A stretch of 64,000 nucleotides of DNA from Jaltomata sinuosa (lineage: Eukaryota; Streptophyta; Magnoliopsida; Solanales; Solanaceae), in the NCBI GenBank assembly GCA_003996215.1, contig QJPP01007519.1:62001-126000 (forward strand), given 5' to 3'. The position numbers and the translations under genes were made by a program. The notes beneath the pieces were generated by a model. It made no database searches. It was given only the letters and a program-made list of their open reading frames with translations, and was not told where the DNA came from. Positions within the stretch are counted from its first letter, which is position 1; each line of letters starts with the position of its first letter. Positions 34,313-47,351 of the stretch are shown piece by piece.

Positions 34313-36272
34313 ACAGATACCAATTTGCCCATCATTCATCCCTAAATGATCTCTAAGGTGGAAGTAGAAGAAGGAGCCCGCCCCCTAAAGCTTAACGCTC
34401 TACCATGATAGCGTAAATATAACCTTACGCAAACCACTAAAACTTCCCAATCCCTTGGTGTACCCACCTCAATAAAAATTTAACTCACTCCCACTCTATC
34501 AAGGAATTCCTTCCTTCGAGCTGCACAAGGCTAACTAGATTACCCCTCCCTAAGTGCCCGAGAAATTTGGGGCCTCATCGAAACACCGGAGTAAAATAAA
34601 CTCAACTAACGAACAAAACAGTTTTTTTTTCATGCCAAAGGGACTAGATCCCACCATTGCGTCCCCTTTCCCGCTATACTCGGAGTTCTACTAACCTGAA
34701 CTCCATTCCGAAAGCTTCCTGCGAGGTACTATTCCCCTCACACATTATAGATTACCTTGATCCTATCAATACTATGCCCCGAGACACCACGTATCTCTAA
34801 ACCACACAATAGCAAAATTCCATTGGAACTCATCCTAGCTTGAGGTTTTCGTCACCTCTCGTCTTACGGGAATTCTACTCAGAAACTTACACCCTAACCA
34901 ATGCTATAACAAGCACACCCCCATCACCCCAAGAGCAGTGACACCAGGTATTATGATGACCGATCAGAGGGATAACAAACTTAAAGAATCTATTTAATAG
35001 CCCCTCCCTGAACCGACCCTACCACTAAGGATCATCAATAATCAACCAGCCACTAATCACCCTCATAACAAAAGCCTATGAGAAGTGTCCAACACTACTC
35101 AATCAATTATGGGTCATGATGCCAAATTATACATAGGTAACTATTCCCACCAGTGGTAAATCAAAATTTCACTAATATCCCAGCTATCATACCTACCCTT
35201 TCCTCTTATCGCGCATTGATGCTAAATAATTCCTGCAATAGCTCGCAACTCAAATAGCTATTTAAAAATGACCCGGGAATGAAAGAAAGAACAGGGGAAA
35301 AATAGGACAGGGATTATGCCCTTCCCATCCCGCTATAGCAACTTGCACACTGCTATGGCAACCCCCCAAAGTAGTAGCCCAGAAAATTTACCATTCTCTG
35401 AAAAATTCTCTCATTCCCCTTCTCTGTTAACATTGTTTAATCCCGTTAATCCCGCCATGGTCTTAAATAATCCTTAAGACCATTCCCGACACTACACAGA
35501 CTGAAACTTAGCATCAATTATCAAAAATCAACAAGATGATTATGCAAGCAATTATTCTTAACAATACACTTCCGCCATCAAGCACAAATAACCCCCTAGT
35601 TCCCTTGGTTCCCAACCAAGTCCCGACTGTCTTAAAACCAAAGTTTCCCTATAGTCATAAATCATTCTTCCCTCACCATCTTAACCAATGATGATCCCTT
35701 TCCTTGAAAACTTTACATGTAATTATAATTCCAAGCACACTCAGCACTTAAACATACTCAATCATACCAAGAATCAATTATCATTTCCTTAAGACTCATA
35801 ATTTCATAACCAAGAAACAATCATATATGAATCAGTAAATCATGCCAGCTTTGTAATACACAAACACTTCAGTTTTAAGCTACACAAAAATCACACCACA
35901 ACAATTTCTCTATATCCGTCCCATGGATGACCCTTAGCCAATCACCCATGCCTTACCACAGCCTCTCAGGCCAGATACCAATTGGAACCTTCCCGGTTCC
36001 AATCCTTCTTGCTTGTTTTTCCTACCCGAAGTCCAAAGACATCCTTCACCTTGTTGAGATACCAATTGGAATCAAGAGATACCAATTGGACTCAACTCAT
36101 TCAAGCAAGTAACGAAACTGCACGAAAAGTAATGAAAGAAGAGAAGTGTTTCCTAGAATGCTTCATAGCTTCCCTAGGATTAGATATAGACGTCAACACA
36201 CCAATCCGCAGGATTCTATTAGACATTTTGCTCTTCTACTGGGGGACCGATAACCTGGGCTCTGATACCATA
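34313..36272 (-). other. Element E interior (non-coding)
   Basis: No polyprotein similarity on either strand; open stretches here are short and without domains. The primer-site side (about 35920-36256) is a leader related to that of C, with three GATACCAATTGG motifs (about 35978, 36058, 36080). Two palindromes of the CGCTATAGC type occur near 35330-35365. The far side contains a run of nine T near 34621-34630. Confidence 0.7.
36257..36270 (-). other. Primer binding site of E, initiator Met-tRNA
   Basis: The minus strand reads TGGTATCAGAGCCC, an exact match to that of element C, two bases inside the 5' LTR. Confidence 0.9.
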
Positions 36273-39200
36273 TATCACGACCCAATTACCGGGCTGTGCG
36301 GGCACCTACTCTAATTCACCTAGATAGGAGAACCCTTACCACCCAAACCAACAGGCAATGCGCAAAAGAAAATAAACCATTAACTAAGTCCCTTAATACA
36401 AGAGAGATCCTTTTACAAAATATTTGGAAAATCTTTGTACAACAACTTTCGAAATTTACACAACCTTTAGAACTTGCAGAAATTTACGAACAATATAAAC
36501 AACCTCTAAGAACCTAGTCTAAGCCGGTATAAGAGCTTCTACAAGATGAGCTTATAACATAAGATGGACACAAATCCCACCATAAAAGGAAGTAGGAGCT
36601 GCTGAAAGATCACCACAATCCTGAACCTGTGAAACATCACCAACCCTGCAACCAGACTATACCCAAAAAGGTATAGCAAGAGTAGAATCAGTACAAACAC
36701 ACGTACTGGTAGGCATCATCGGTTGACCCAAATTCACTCCTACCATCATATAAAAAATCAAGATAAAATGCACAAGGTAAATGCTTCACCCCTTTTCAAC
36801 ATCACTTTTATCAATACCCTCTTTCGGAACCGACCTTCCAAATCTTTCACTGCCAACTCCACCACCTTAGCCTTGACCCTGACATCTAGGACTTCCCAAG
36901 TCTCACTCATAACTAGACTTCTCAAGTCGCCTTGTTACCTAGACTTCCCAAGTCTCACTTTAACCTTTACCCCATTCAACTACCTTGACTAAATATACAG
37001 ACTTAATCCAGCCAACTGCCCCACCAAACCACTTATACCTGTAGTATTACCTATTCGGACCTTTCCAAGACCTCTAGGACAACTTTTAAACCTGTTTATA
37101 TTAACCAATAACTACATCCCATACTCCCAGTCTTCCTCTCAATATACCAATCATATAGAATCCTACTAACAACCATTGACACCTTCAATGACAACAACAA
37201 AGTTACATCTAAATCCCTTTTATTACATCACATAACCCGGACCCTCCTAGGATCCTCCATCCACCTTAAGTATTCCACAGACTACCCCGGTCTACACCAG
37301 GACCCACCCTTAGCTTATTAACTATTATAATTCCTGACCGCCATTAGTACACTTAATGACAATAATTTGTGAACTTATATCCTCTTTTACATAGTCCGAA
37401 CCCACCCGGATCCCCCTAACATATTTAGGTGTTAACATGGAAAACCCAGTCTACACCAAGACCAACTAATAACCAGCATAATAATTCGGTATACACCAAG
37501 ACCAAACTAATAACCAACATAGTAACCTGGTCTACACAAGACCAATTAATAACCAATATAATAACCCGGTCTACACCAAGACCAAACTAATAACCAACAT
37601 AATAATTCGGCTTACACCAAGACCAAACTAATAACCAACATAGTAACCCGATCTACATGAAGACCAACTAATAACCAATATAATAACCCGGTCTACAGTA
37701 AGACCAAACTAATAACCAATATAATAACCCGACCTACACCAATACCAAACTAATAACCAATATAATAAACCGGTCGACACCAAGACCAACTAATAACATA
37801 ATAGAACAACCCGGCCTACACCAAGACCAAACTCACAATATAATAACCTAGCCTACACCAAGACCCAAAATGCAATATCCCAATTTATAAACACATCCCG
37901 GTCTACTCATGGAACCAAATCAATTACACAATGCAATGCAATAAGTAAGCCCGTACCAGGCGTGGTACCCGAGCCAATAAGTTAGTATCCCGTACCAGGC
38001 ATGGTACCTGAGCCAACCGTTAGTATTCCCATACCAGGCGTGGTACCCGAGCCAATTGAATGTCACATAGAAATCTAACAGTCACAATAATAAACAATCA
38101 ACTTGTAAACCAACAAGCAAAATACACAGTTCAATTTACCAGACTGTTAAACAGGACTATCAGACACTCCTAATAATCTCCTAAGCAATGCACCTCATAC
38201 AAATACTTAGATAAGAGTACACAGCACACAAGTATACAAGAATCAAACTATCACCTACCCCATTCCGGGTACACTGTGAACCGTCAAATCCCATCCAAAG
38301 ACTAACCTCGGTTCGCCCCTTTAAATATGCAGTTAATTATATTTATTCCTGACCATCTTTCTAGGATCAAATACAACTTGGGAAAACCTTTCTCAACCTT
38401 AGAACACAGTCAACGAATATCCTAATTATACTAATTAGTTTCTGAAGCTTCTGTTCCTTGCGCATTAGTTAATTACTAACCCTTTTTTGGTTCCCCGAAC
38501 CTTCTGATATTCTAGTTCCCGTATTTATTAGCAAAATCACACAAATTAAGCAATGCCTAGAATATCACAACACACTACCCCGATTCTACCATTCCAACTA
38601 ATCCAACAAATCAATAATTTCCTCTAGACTCCGTTCCTGAAGGCCTAACCATGGATTCTCCATTTCATTCTACACAATAATAAGAAAATGAAAGCAGTCA
38701 ATCTATTCTTTAGAAGAAACCTAGCCTACCTGGATGCTGAGCAGCTGTTCCATGCCCTTTCCAGCTCTGTGAAGGCATTCCCTGATGATTCTGCAGGCCC
38801 AAATTTGTGGTTTCACATCCCTTTAGCTGGAATCCCTCCTCCCCATAGATCCCAAGCTTTGGAGCAGCCTAGGAGGGTTTTTGGAGTAACCCTCATCTAT
38901 TTTTGGGGCTGAATGGGAGAGAATGAAATTATAAAACCCATTTTTGAGTTTTCTGATCCCGTCACTCTGCTATAGCAATCCCCGCTCCGCTATAATGGTA
39001 CCGCCATAGCGGTACCTACCTTTATAGCGGTGCTGACCAGTGTTGACTACCGCTATAACAGTAATTTCTCTGCTATAGCAGAGGTCACTACAACAATGTG
39101 TCAACCACTATGGCAGTGAACACAAGATAGAAAGTCATAAAGTCCCCCAAAAGTGCCCATTTTACAACACATTTTGAAATCCTGACATTTCGTGCCAACC

Positions 39201-39455
39201 CTTTCACGTCAACTTCGATATCGGGAGTTCTACTTGCCTGAATTCATTTTTGAAAAGTCCTTCAGACTCCTTAAGGTCTTGGCTAATAGAAAAACTAGCT
39301 CGACCCAAGATATAACACCCAATCGGCATATGGATTTTCCTAGATCTTACCTTGCTCAGAATTCATCCAAGACTATCCTAGCCCAGAATTTTTGACTCCC
39401 AAACCCAAAAGTTTTCTTACTTAAAATTTGGCACGACATGAACCGGGTCGTTACA
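36273..39455 (-). repeat. Element E 5' LTR
   Basis: 3183 bp; element-sense start TGTAACGACCCGGTTCATG (39455). Contains the 37-bp array (about 37440-37870, about 12 units), the GGTACC minisatellite (about 37950-38062, three units) and CCGCTATAGCGG-like palindromes (about 38965-39115). The left LTR has four GGTACC units, so copy number differs between the two LTRs. Confidence 0.9.
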
Positions 39456-41575
39456 CTAGGATGGAATGTTGAACACTTAGGTAATGGTTATAGATTCCTA
39501 TATGCATTGTATATTTGTGTACTTTTGTCTAAGTATTGTATGACTTACATGCTTAGGAAATGATTAGGAATATCTAAGGGTCCTGTTATCAGTCTTGTGA
39601 AATGAACTAGGTGTTATTGCTTGTTGGTTTACAAGTATTATTGTTCATTATTTGTGACTATGGATTTGTGTGATATTCGGTTGGCTCAGGTACCACGCCT
39701 GATATAGGTATACTAAAGGTTGGCTCGGGTACCATGCCTGGTACAAGTATACTAATGGTTGGCTTGGGTGTCACGCCTGGTATAGGTATACTAACAGTTG
39801 GCTCGGGTACCACGCCTGGTACGGGTATACTAATGGTTGGCTTGGGTACCACGCCTGGTATGGGAATACTAACAGTTGGCTCGGGTAGCACGCTTGGTTT
39901 GAGATACTAACTGGTTGGATTGGCTACCACGCCTGGTACGGGTTTACTTTATTGTATTGTTACATTTAATAATAGTTTCCTGAGTGGGTCGGGTTGTGTT
40001 TATGATTTGTGATATTGCATATGGTCCTTGAGAGGCAGGGTTGTTACACTTAATTATGGACTTGGTCCTGGGTGGGCTGAGCATTTCATATTAACACTAG
40101 GTGTTGGTATAGGGATCCTTGGTCAGTCCGGGAAAGATAAAAAGGGTATATGTATTGTTACATGCTCACTGTGTAAGTTGGTTGTTGAACCTATTCCACG
40201 TGGTTGATAAGTTTAGAAGGAAGACTGAGAGTTTGAAATTTTATTGTTATGATTCTAATTGTTACTTGTTGTTCCTCACTTATTGGTTCCTTGAGTAAAC
40301 CGGGTTATCTGTTATTGATGTTCTGCACATATGGGTTCCTGAGAGGGTCAGGATTTATTATTATTATTTAGTGTATAGTTGGTCCTTAAAGGGCCGGGTT
40401 AGTGTGCTTAAGTGTCAATGTGATTCTTTTGTGAACCAGGATCACATGTTATTGGCATAGATGATGTCCTAGGAATCCTTGTTTGGTCCGGGTTATGTAA
40501 AAAGGGGGTACAAGTTTGTTGTCACTAAGAATTGTGAATGTCGATTAGACTTATTATGTACGGTTGATAAGCTAAGGAAGAGACTTATGGTCTGGTTATA
40601 ATGTTGGCTATGGTTACTTGTAGGGTGTGGCCCTTGGGGTTATTAAGGGAGTTTTGTACTAGTAAGCGACGGTACGACAGGTGTAGTCTATGTCACTAAG
40701 TAGTGGGGTTTACTCCGGGTTATGGAGTCATAGTGGTTGACTGGGGCAAGGGAATGTAAATTCGTGTATGGGAATAGATGTTGGCAATAGTAAGTGTGAC
40801 TTGGGAAGTCTAGGTGATAAATGTGACTTGGGAAGTCTAATGGTAAGTGTGACTTGAGAAGTTTAGGTGATAAATGTGACTTGGGAAGTCTAAGGGTTAA
40901 TGTGACTTGGTAAGTCTAGGTGTCAAGGTGACTTGGGAAGTCTAAGAGTTAAGGTGACTTAGGAAGTCTAGGTGTCAAGGTGACTTGGGAAGTCTAGGTG
41001 ACAAGGTGACTTGGGAAGTCTAAGGGATAGAAGGTTGGTCCCGAAGTGGATTTTGATAATGGTGGATGTTGACAGGTGGAAGTACTTGACTTATGTATTT
41101 ACCTTGATTTCTTATATGATGGTAGGAGTGGATTCAGGTCGACCGATGATGCCTACCAATATGTGTGTTTGTACTGATTCTACTCTTACTATACCTTTTT
41201 GGGTATAGTCTGGTTGCAGGGTTGGTGATGTTTCACAGGTTCAGGATGATAGTGATTCTCCAGCAGCTCCTACTTCCTGCTTCTATGGTGGGAGTTGTGT
41301 CTTCTTCATTTTTGTATCATCTTGTAGTAGCTGTTGTACCGGCTTAGACTATTTTCTAGGGAGGGCCGTCTCATATTGTAAATGTTTTTCCGCAAGTTCT
41401 TTAAGTCATTTATTTTTCTGAAAATTTTGTAAAGGAAGTTCCATGTATTAAAAAGGATTTTATTTCATGACTTATGTTCTTTTCCGCTATGCCTGTTGGT
41501 TCGGGTAGTAAGGGTTCTCCTATCTTGGTGGATTAGAGTAAGTGCCCGCACGGCTCGATAGGTTGGGTTGTGACA
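39456..41575 (+). repeat. Element D 5' LTR, second part
   Basis: Begins with the right CTAGG duplication of E and continues the LTR broken at 28270. Matches 45286-47320. Holds seven 39-bp GGTACC units (about 39678-39945) and nine 26-bp GTGACTTGGGAAGTCT units (40796 to about 41030); the other LTR has seven of the latter. Ends GGTTGTGACA. Confidence 0.88.
40796..41030 (+). repeat. 26-bp tandem repeat GTGACTTGGGAAGTCT..., D 5' LTR
   Basis: Nine units start at about 40796, 40823, 40849, 40876, 40902, 40929, 40954, 40980 and 41006. The word ACTTGGGAAGT is partly palindromic. Seven units in the 3' LTR (46625-46805). Confidence 0.85.
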
Positions 41576-44042
41576 AATGGTATCGAAGCTCAGCTTACTG
41601 GTCTCCCAGTATAAGACCAAAATATCAAATAGAGTCCTATGGATTGGTGTATTGATGTTCACATCTAATCTTTGGGAAGCTATGAAACATTCTAGGAAAT
41701 ATCTCTCTTCTTTTATTCCTTTCGTGCGGTTTATCACTTGCTTATATGGGTTGAGTCCAATTGGTATCTCTCGATTCCAATTAGTATTTCGACAAGGAAA
41801 AAAGATGTCGTTTGACTCCGATTGATATGACACAAGCAAGGAAAATTAGAATCGGGAAGGTTCCAATTGGTATCTGGATGGAGAGGCTATGTAAATGTAT
41901 GGATGGATCGGCTAACGGTCATCCATGAGGCAAATAAAAGGTAATGAAACTGATTTGATTGAGTGTTTAAGCTTGAGATTGTGCTTATGTGTATTGATGT
42001 TGTTTGAATGACTGCACATGTGTGGTGTGCAATTGTTTGATTTGCTGTGAATGTTTTGGTCCGGGAGGAGTCATAACTTGATTTTATGTGCTTGGGTTGG
42101 TAATAACTTTCTATGTGTACTTAAAGTGATCAGTAAAGTGGTATTACATTTCTAAAATGGACTTGCCATTGGTAAAAAAAATGGTAAGGGAACAAGGCTT
42201 ATGACTGTAAGAAAACTCTGGTTTCAGGACAGTCGGGATTGGTTGGGAACCATGGGGAAAAAGGGCTATTATTTTTTGATAGCGGGAATTGCGGTAAGGA
42301 AATATTTAGTGGTAACTCATTATTGTGACTTAAAGAAAACTTATTTCGGCTTTAAAATTGTGATTGCTTTAATGATAAATTACGGTATGCCTTAATTGGA
42401 ATGGTTTTATTACATTCGGGTATAGGCTTACCATTTATATAGATGGTAAGGAAACAAAAAGGGATTGTGGACTGTGGGGAAGCTCCGGTTTCAAGACAAT
42501 TAGGATTGGTTGGGACCATAAAAAGGAAAAAGGGGGACTAGTAGTGCACGATAGTGGAAATATGTTATTGTGTGCGGTTTTGGGGTGTTTCATAACTGAT
42601 TTTATGATAATGTCGTGCTAAATTCTCAACTATGCATAGTTGAGGTTGGTCTTGAGGTTATGTTTTAAGATCGTAACGTGATTTCATGTGTTAATGTGAA
42701 AACAGGGAAGGGAAATAAGGGAATTTTATAGAGAATGGTAAATTTTCTAAACTGCTACTGTTGGGGGTCGCCATAGCAGTGTGCAAGCCGCTATAGTGGG
42801 ATGGGCAGGGCATATTCCCTGTCCTATTTTCCCCTATTTTATTTTTCATTCTCGAGTTATTTTAAATCGCTAGTTGAGCTAGTGCATGAATAATTAGGAT
42901 TAATATCCATGTGCGATAAAAAGAAAATGGGTGGATATGGTAATACTCGGTTGTTATTTTCCTTGAGTGATTGAGACATGTTGAGTTGGTAATTTGACTA
43001 GTTATAAGCTAGTTGCGGGGCTAAATAAGCATATCTTGACCTCGGGTGATAACTAAAAAGTTGGTTAGTTATAAATGATGGATTGATGAGGGTTAAATAG
43101 ACTAATGTAAGAGATTGTGGAAAATCTATGCGTTAATGAAACCCATAGTGGTGTATAGGTTAGTAGTTATACTCTAGATGGTCTATCCTTATGTGTTGAT
43201 CATGGAAGGGTGAAAAGGGTCATAAGGTAGAAGTCCCAAAGGGAAAACACTGTGTAGTGTTTGGTATATCATTGTTTAGGGTGTAATTACCCAGTTAAGA
43301 TTTTCTCGGGTTAGGAGTTAGAATTTTAATGCTAGGCTAGTCTCGGATGATTTCAAAGGAAGGCATGTTCTAGGGCAATTCAGGTGAGGATTGGGTAATG
43401 TGTCTTATATTGATCTAGTTTTCCTTTTAGCTAAGACATAAAGGAGTCTGGGGTAATTTTTGGAATTAAATTCGGGTAAGTAGAACTCTCGGTATGTAGG
43501 TTGACGTGAAAGGGTTATTCCGAAATGTCAGGAAATTAAGTGTTTTGTAAAATGGGCACTTTTGGGGAGCTTTACGACTTTTTCTCCCGTGTCAACTGCC
43601 ATAGCGGTTGACACATCACTATTGCTACCTCTGCTATTGCGGAGAAATTACCGCTATAGTAGAGTGCATACTGCTATAGTGGACTGGGTCGCCACAACGA
43701 GTTTTGGTTCCTCGTAGTGTGGAAATTAAGTTTTGGTCCATATGTTTGAAATTCTTGTTGCTCTGGTATTTCAACAAGGCCCCGAATTTCTTGGGTACTC
43801 GAGGAGGAGTAATCTAACTGGTCTCGTACGGCTCAAAGAAAGAAATTCCTTGACAGAGCAGAATCAAATTAAACTTTGGTTGAGCTTTGGTACACCTGAG
43901 GGATTTGAGAGTTTTGGTGATTCGCATAAGGCTATTTTTACACTGTCATGGTAGAAGAGTTAAGGTTCTAGGGGCTGGTTCATTCTTTTCCTTCTGCCTT
44001 AGAGATCATTCGGGGATGAACGATGGGTAAATTAGTATCTGT
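41576..44042 (+). other. Element D interior (non-coding)
   Basis: A degenerate initiator-Met primer site TGGTATCGAAGCTC lies at 41578-41591. A leader with CCAATTGGTATC motifs (about 41757 and 41863) is related to that of E and C. No gag or pol. About 43300-43715 resembles the start (U3) of the LTR of E, including CCGCTATAGCGG-like palindromes at 43600-43690. The segment before the 3' LTR (about 43760-44040) again matches E's interior. The 3' end reads GGGGATGAACGATGGGTAAATTAGTATC, the likely purine-tract region. Confidence 0.7.
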
Positions 44043-47000
44043 TGTAATGACCTATTCCATCATTACTGAAAATATCTATGGTTAAGGGAGGTTCCTCTCA
44101 TTTGTAATAAGAGTTAGGATTAATTCTTTAGTATGAGAGTACATTTGGTATGTACTAAGGTCATACAATACTCCTAGCACAAAGTTAAGTTGAAAGTTTC
44201 CTTACCGATTTAGTTTCGTGTTAAGTTCAAACTAGGGTCAACTTCAAACAAGTATTCCTCCTAGAATATAAAAAGTTAAGGGTCCCAATACCCACCAAAT
44301 TAAAGATCTCTGAGTTCTCTTTCTAACGCCACTGACCGTTTATTAATACGCTTTCAGAGTAAAAAGTTATGACTATTTTACTGAAGACTGTCCGTGCTGA
44401 AAAGTTGAGTCCGCTGTAGCAGAATTTAGGTCGCTATACCGGTACCGCCATAGCGGTTGGCAGTCCTCTATAGCAAAATGACGGAACCAGAAAGCCCAAA
44501 AATGAGTTTTATATTCCCATTCTCCCTTCTTTAGTCAAAAACAGATGAGGGTTGCTCTAAAAACACTTCTAGGCTGCTCCAAAGCTTGGGAGCCATGGGG
44601 AAGGGAGATTTCGACTGAAGGAGCATAAAACCACGGATTTCAGACTCGTCATCCACCAGGGAACGCCTTCATAGAGTCAAAAAGTGAATTGTGCAACTGC
44701 TTAGCATCCAGGTAGGCTAGGTTTTCACATTAAGTAGATAGACCTGTTTACATTTTATACTTTTGTATAGTGGAAAAGGAGAATCCATGATTAGGCCTTC
44801 GGGGACGGAGTCTGGTGGACTGTGGTGTTGGTTATGTGTGAACTAGGCTTGGATGGAATTGGATTGTTGAATTATGTTATAATTTTGGGTTGTATATGTT
44901 ATTTAGGGATGGAAAATAATTGGATTTCAGGGACTGGGATATCGGGAAGGTTTGGGGAATCAGAAAATGTTTGGGTAAAAAAATGGCTAATAAAAAGGAG
45001 AATTCTTAGATAAGTTTTGGGGATGTTCCTGATATAAAGGAAGTATATGTAAACTAGAACTGTTAAGGAACCAATATTGGGGGATGTCTTCCCCATGTTT
45101 TATCTGTCTTAAAAGAATGGTCCGAAATTGATGTATCTGCGAACATGTGTCTAAATGATAAGTCGGGGGTTAGTCTTCAGGAGGGTTTAATTATACACGG
45201 TTGTTTGTAATTGTTGATGGTCCCATGAGTGGACAAGGTTTAATGGTTAAACGTAAGTGTGGGGTTGGTATTAGTGTAGACCAAGATGACATGTTGAACA
45301 CTTAGGTGATGGTTATAGATTCCTGTATGCATTGTATATTTGTGTACTTTTATCTAAGTATTGCATGAGTTGCATGGTTAGGGAATGATTAGGAATGGCT
45401 AAGGGTCTTGTTATCAGTCCTGTGAAATAAACTAGGTGTTATTGCTTGTTGGTTTACAAGTGTTGATTGTTTATTGTTTGTGACTGTGGATTTGTGTGAC
45501 ATTTGGTTGGCTCGGGTACCACGCCTGGTATGGGTATACTAACGGTTGGCTCGGGTACCATGCCTAGTATAGGTATACTAATGGTTGACTTGGGTACCAC
45601 GCCTGGTACGAGTATACTAATGGTTGGATCGGGTACCACGCCTGGTATGGGTATACTAATGGTTGGCTTGGGTACCACGCCTGGTACGGGAATACTAACG
45701 GTTGGCTAGGGTACCACGCCTGGTACGGGATACTAACTGGTTGGCTCGGGTACCACGCCTGGTACGGGTTTACTTTATTATATTAGTGCATTTAATAATG
45801 GTTCCCTGAGTGGATCGGGTTATGTTTATGATTTGTGATATTGCATATGGTCCTTGAGAGGCCAAGTTGTTACACTTAATTATGGGCTTTATCTTGGGGT
45901 AGGCCGGGCTTTTTTTATTAACACTAGGTATTGGTATAGGGATCCTTTGTCGGTCTGGGAAAGATAAAAAAGGGTATATACTATTGTTACTTGCTTACTA
46001 TGTAAGTTGGTTGTTGAACCTGTTCCACGTGGTTGATAAGTTTAGAAGGAGGACTGAGAGTCTGAAATTTTATTGTTATGGTTCTAATTGTTACTTGTTG
46101 TTCCTCACTTGTTGGTTCCTTGAGTAAACCGGGTTATCTGTTATTGATGTTTTGCACATGTGGGTTCCTGAGAGGGCCGGGATTTATTATTATTATTTTG
46201 TGTATAGTTGGTCCTTAAAGGGTCGAGTTAGTGTGCTTAAGTGACAAGGTGATTCTTTTGTGAACCGGGATCACATGTTATTGGCATAGATGATGTCCTA
46301 GGGATCCTTGTTTGGTCTGGGTTACATAAAAAGGGGGTACAGGTTTGTTGTCACTAAGAATTATGAATGTCGATTAGACTTGTTACATGTGGTCGATAAG
46401 CTAAGGAAAAGACTTGTGGTCTGGTTATAATGTTGGCTGTGGTTACTTGTAGGGTATGGACCTGGGGGTCATTAGGGCAGTTTTGTACTAGTAAGCAGCG
46501 ATGCGACGGGTGTAGTCTATGTCACTAAGTAGTGGATTTTACTCCGGGTTATGGAGTCATAATGGTTGACTGGGGTAAGGGAATGTATGTCTGGGTATAG
46601 GCATAGATGTTGGCAATGGTAAGTGTGACTTGGGAAGTCTAGGTGATAAATGTGACTTAGGAAGTCTAATGGTAAGTGTGACTTGAGAAGTCTAAGTGAT
46701 AAATGTGACTTGGGAAGTCTAAGGGTTAATGTGACTTGGGAGTTTAGGTGTCAAAGTGACTAGGGAAGTCTAAGGGTTAAGGTGACTTGGGAAGTCTAAG
46801 GGATAGGAAGGTTGGTACGGGTGGAAGTACTTGACTTATGTATTTACCTTGATTTCTTATATGATGGTAGGACTGGATTTGGGTCGACCGATGATGCCTA
46901 CCAGTACATGTGTTTGTACTGATTCTACTCTTGCTATACCTTTTTGGGTATGGTCTGGTTGCAGGGTTGGTGATGTTTCACAAGGTCAGGATGACGGTGA

Positions 47001-47320
47001 TTCTCCAACAGCTCCTACTTCTTGCTTCTATGGTGGGAGTTGTGTCTTCTTTATTTTTGTATCATCTTGTAGTAGCTCTTGTATCGGCTTAGACTAGGTT
47101 CTAGGGAGGGCTGTCTCATATTGTAAATATTTTTCCGCAAGTTCTTTAAGTCATTTATTTTTCTAAAAATTTTGTAAAGGAAGTTCCATGTATTAAAAAG
47201 GATTTTATTTCATGATTTATGTTCTTTTGCGCTATGCCTGTTGGTTCGAGTGGTAAGGGTTCTCCTATCTAGGTGGATTAGAGTAGGTACCCGCACGGCC
47301 CGGTAGGTTGGGTGGTGACA
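44043..47320 (+). repeat. Element D 3' LTR
   Basis: 3278 bp, starts TGTAATGACC, ends GGTGGTGACA. Seven GGTACC units at 45505-45770, seven 26-bp units at 46625-46805, palindromes at about 44405-44480. Confidence 0.9.
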
Positions 47321-47325
47321 ATTTT
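47321..47325. repeat. Target-site duplication ATTTT, right copy (element D)
   Basis: Perfect match to 27026-27030, right after GTGACA. Confidence 0.85.
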
Positions 47326-47351
47326 TCAGAAATAAAACTTAGTCATTTACA

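Larger units (their letters stand above)
28271..39455 (-). mobile_element. Element E: non-coding LTR retrotransposon of the same family as D, nested in D's LTR
   Basis: Minus-strand element: 5' LTR 39455-36273, perfect initiator-Met primer site, 1.96-kb interior without coding capacity, 3' LTR 34312-28271 (interrupted by LINE F). Interior segments match the interior of D in reverse complement, for example the GGGAAAATAGGACAGGG region near 35300 and D near 42820. Without the LINE its left LTR is about 3.25 kb, against 3.18 kb on the right. The CTAGG duplications are perfect. Confidence 0.9.
27031..47320 (+). mobile_element. Element D: non-coding (LARD-like) Tekay-related LTR retrotransposon
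   Basis: Two LTRs of about 3.3 kb (27031-28270 plus 39456-41575; and 44043-47320) enclose a 2.47-kb interior with no gag or pol. Flanked by perfect 5-bp ATTTT duplications. LTR ends TGTAACGACC...GTGACA and the primer site are of Tekay type. Its 5' LTR is split by element E. Since the interior contains no trace of polyprotein domains, it must have been mobilised in trans. Confidence 0.88.

Noticed and set aside
46831..47097. ORFs near the ends of D's LTRs (also 41011-41347)
   Set aside because: Present in both LTRs by copying, no domain, frames differ between copies; not supported as a gene.
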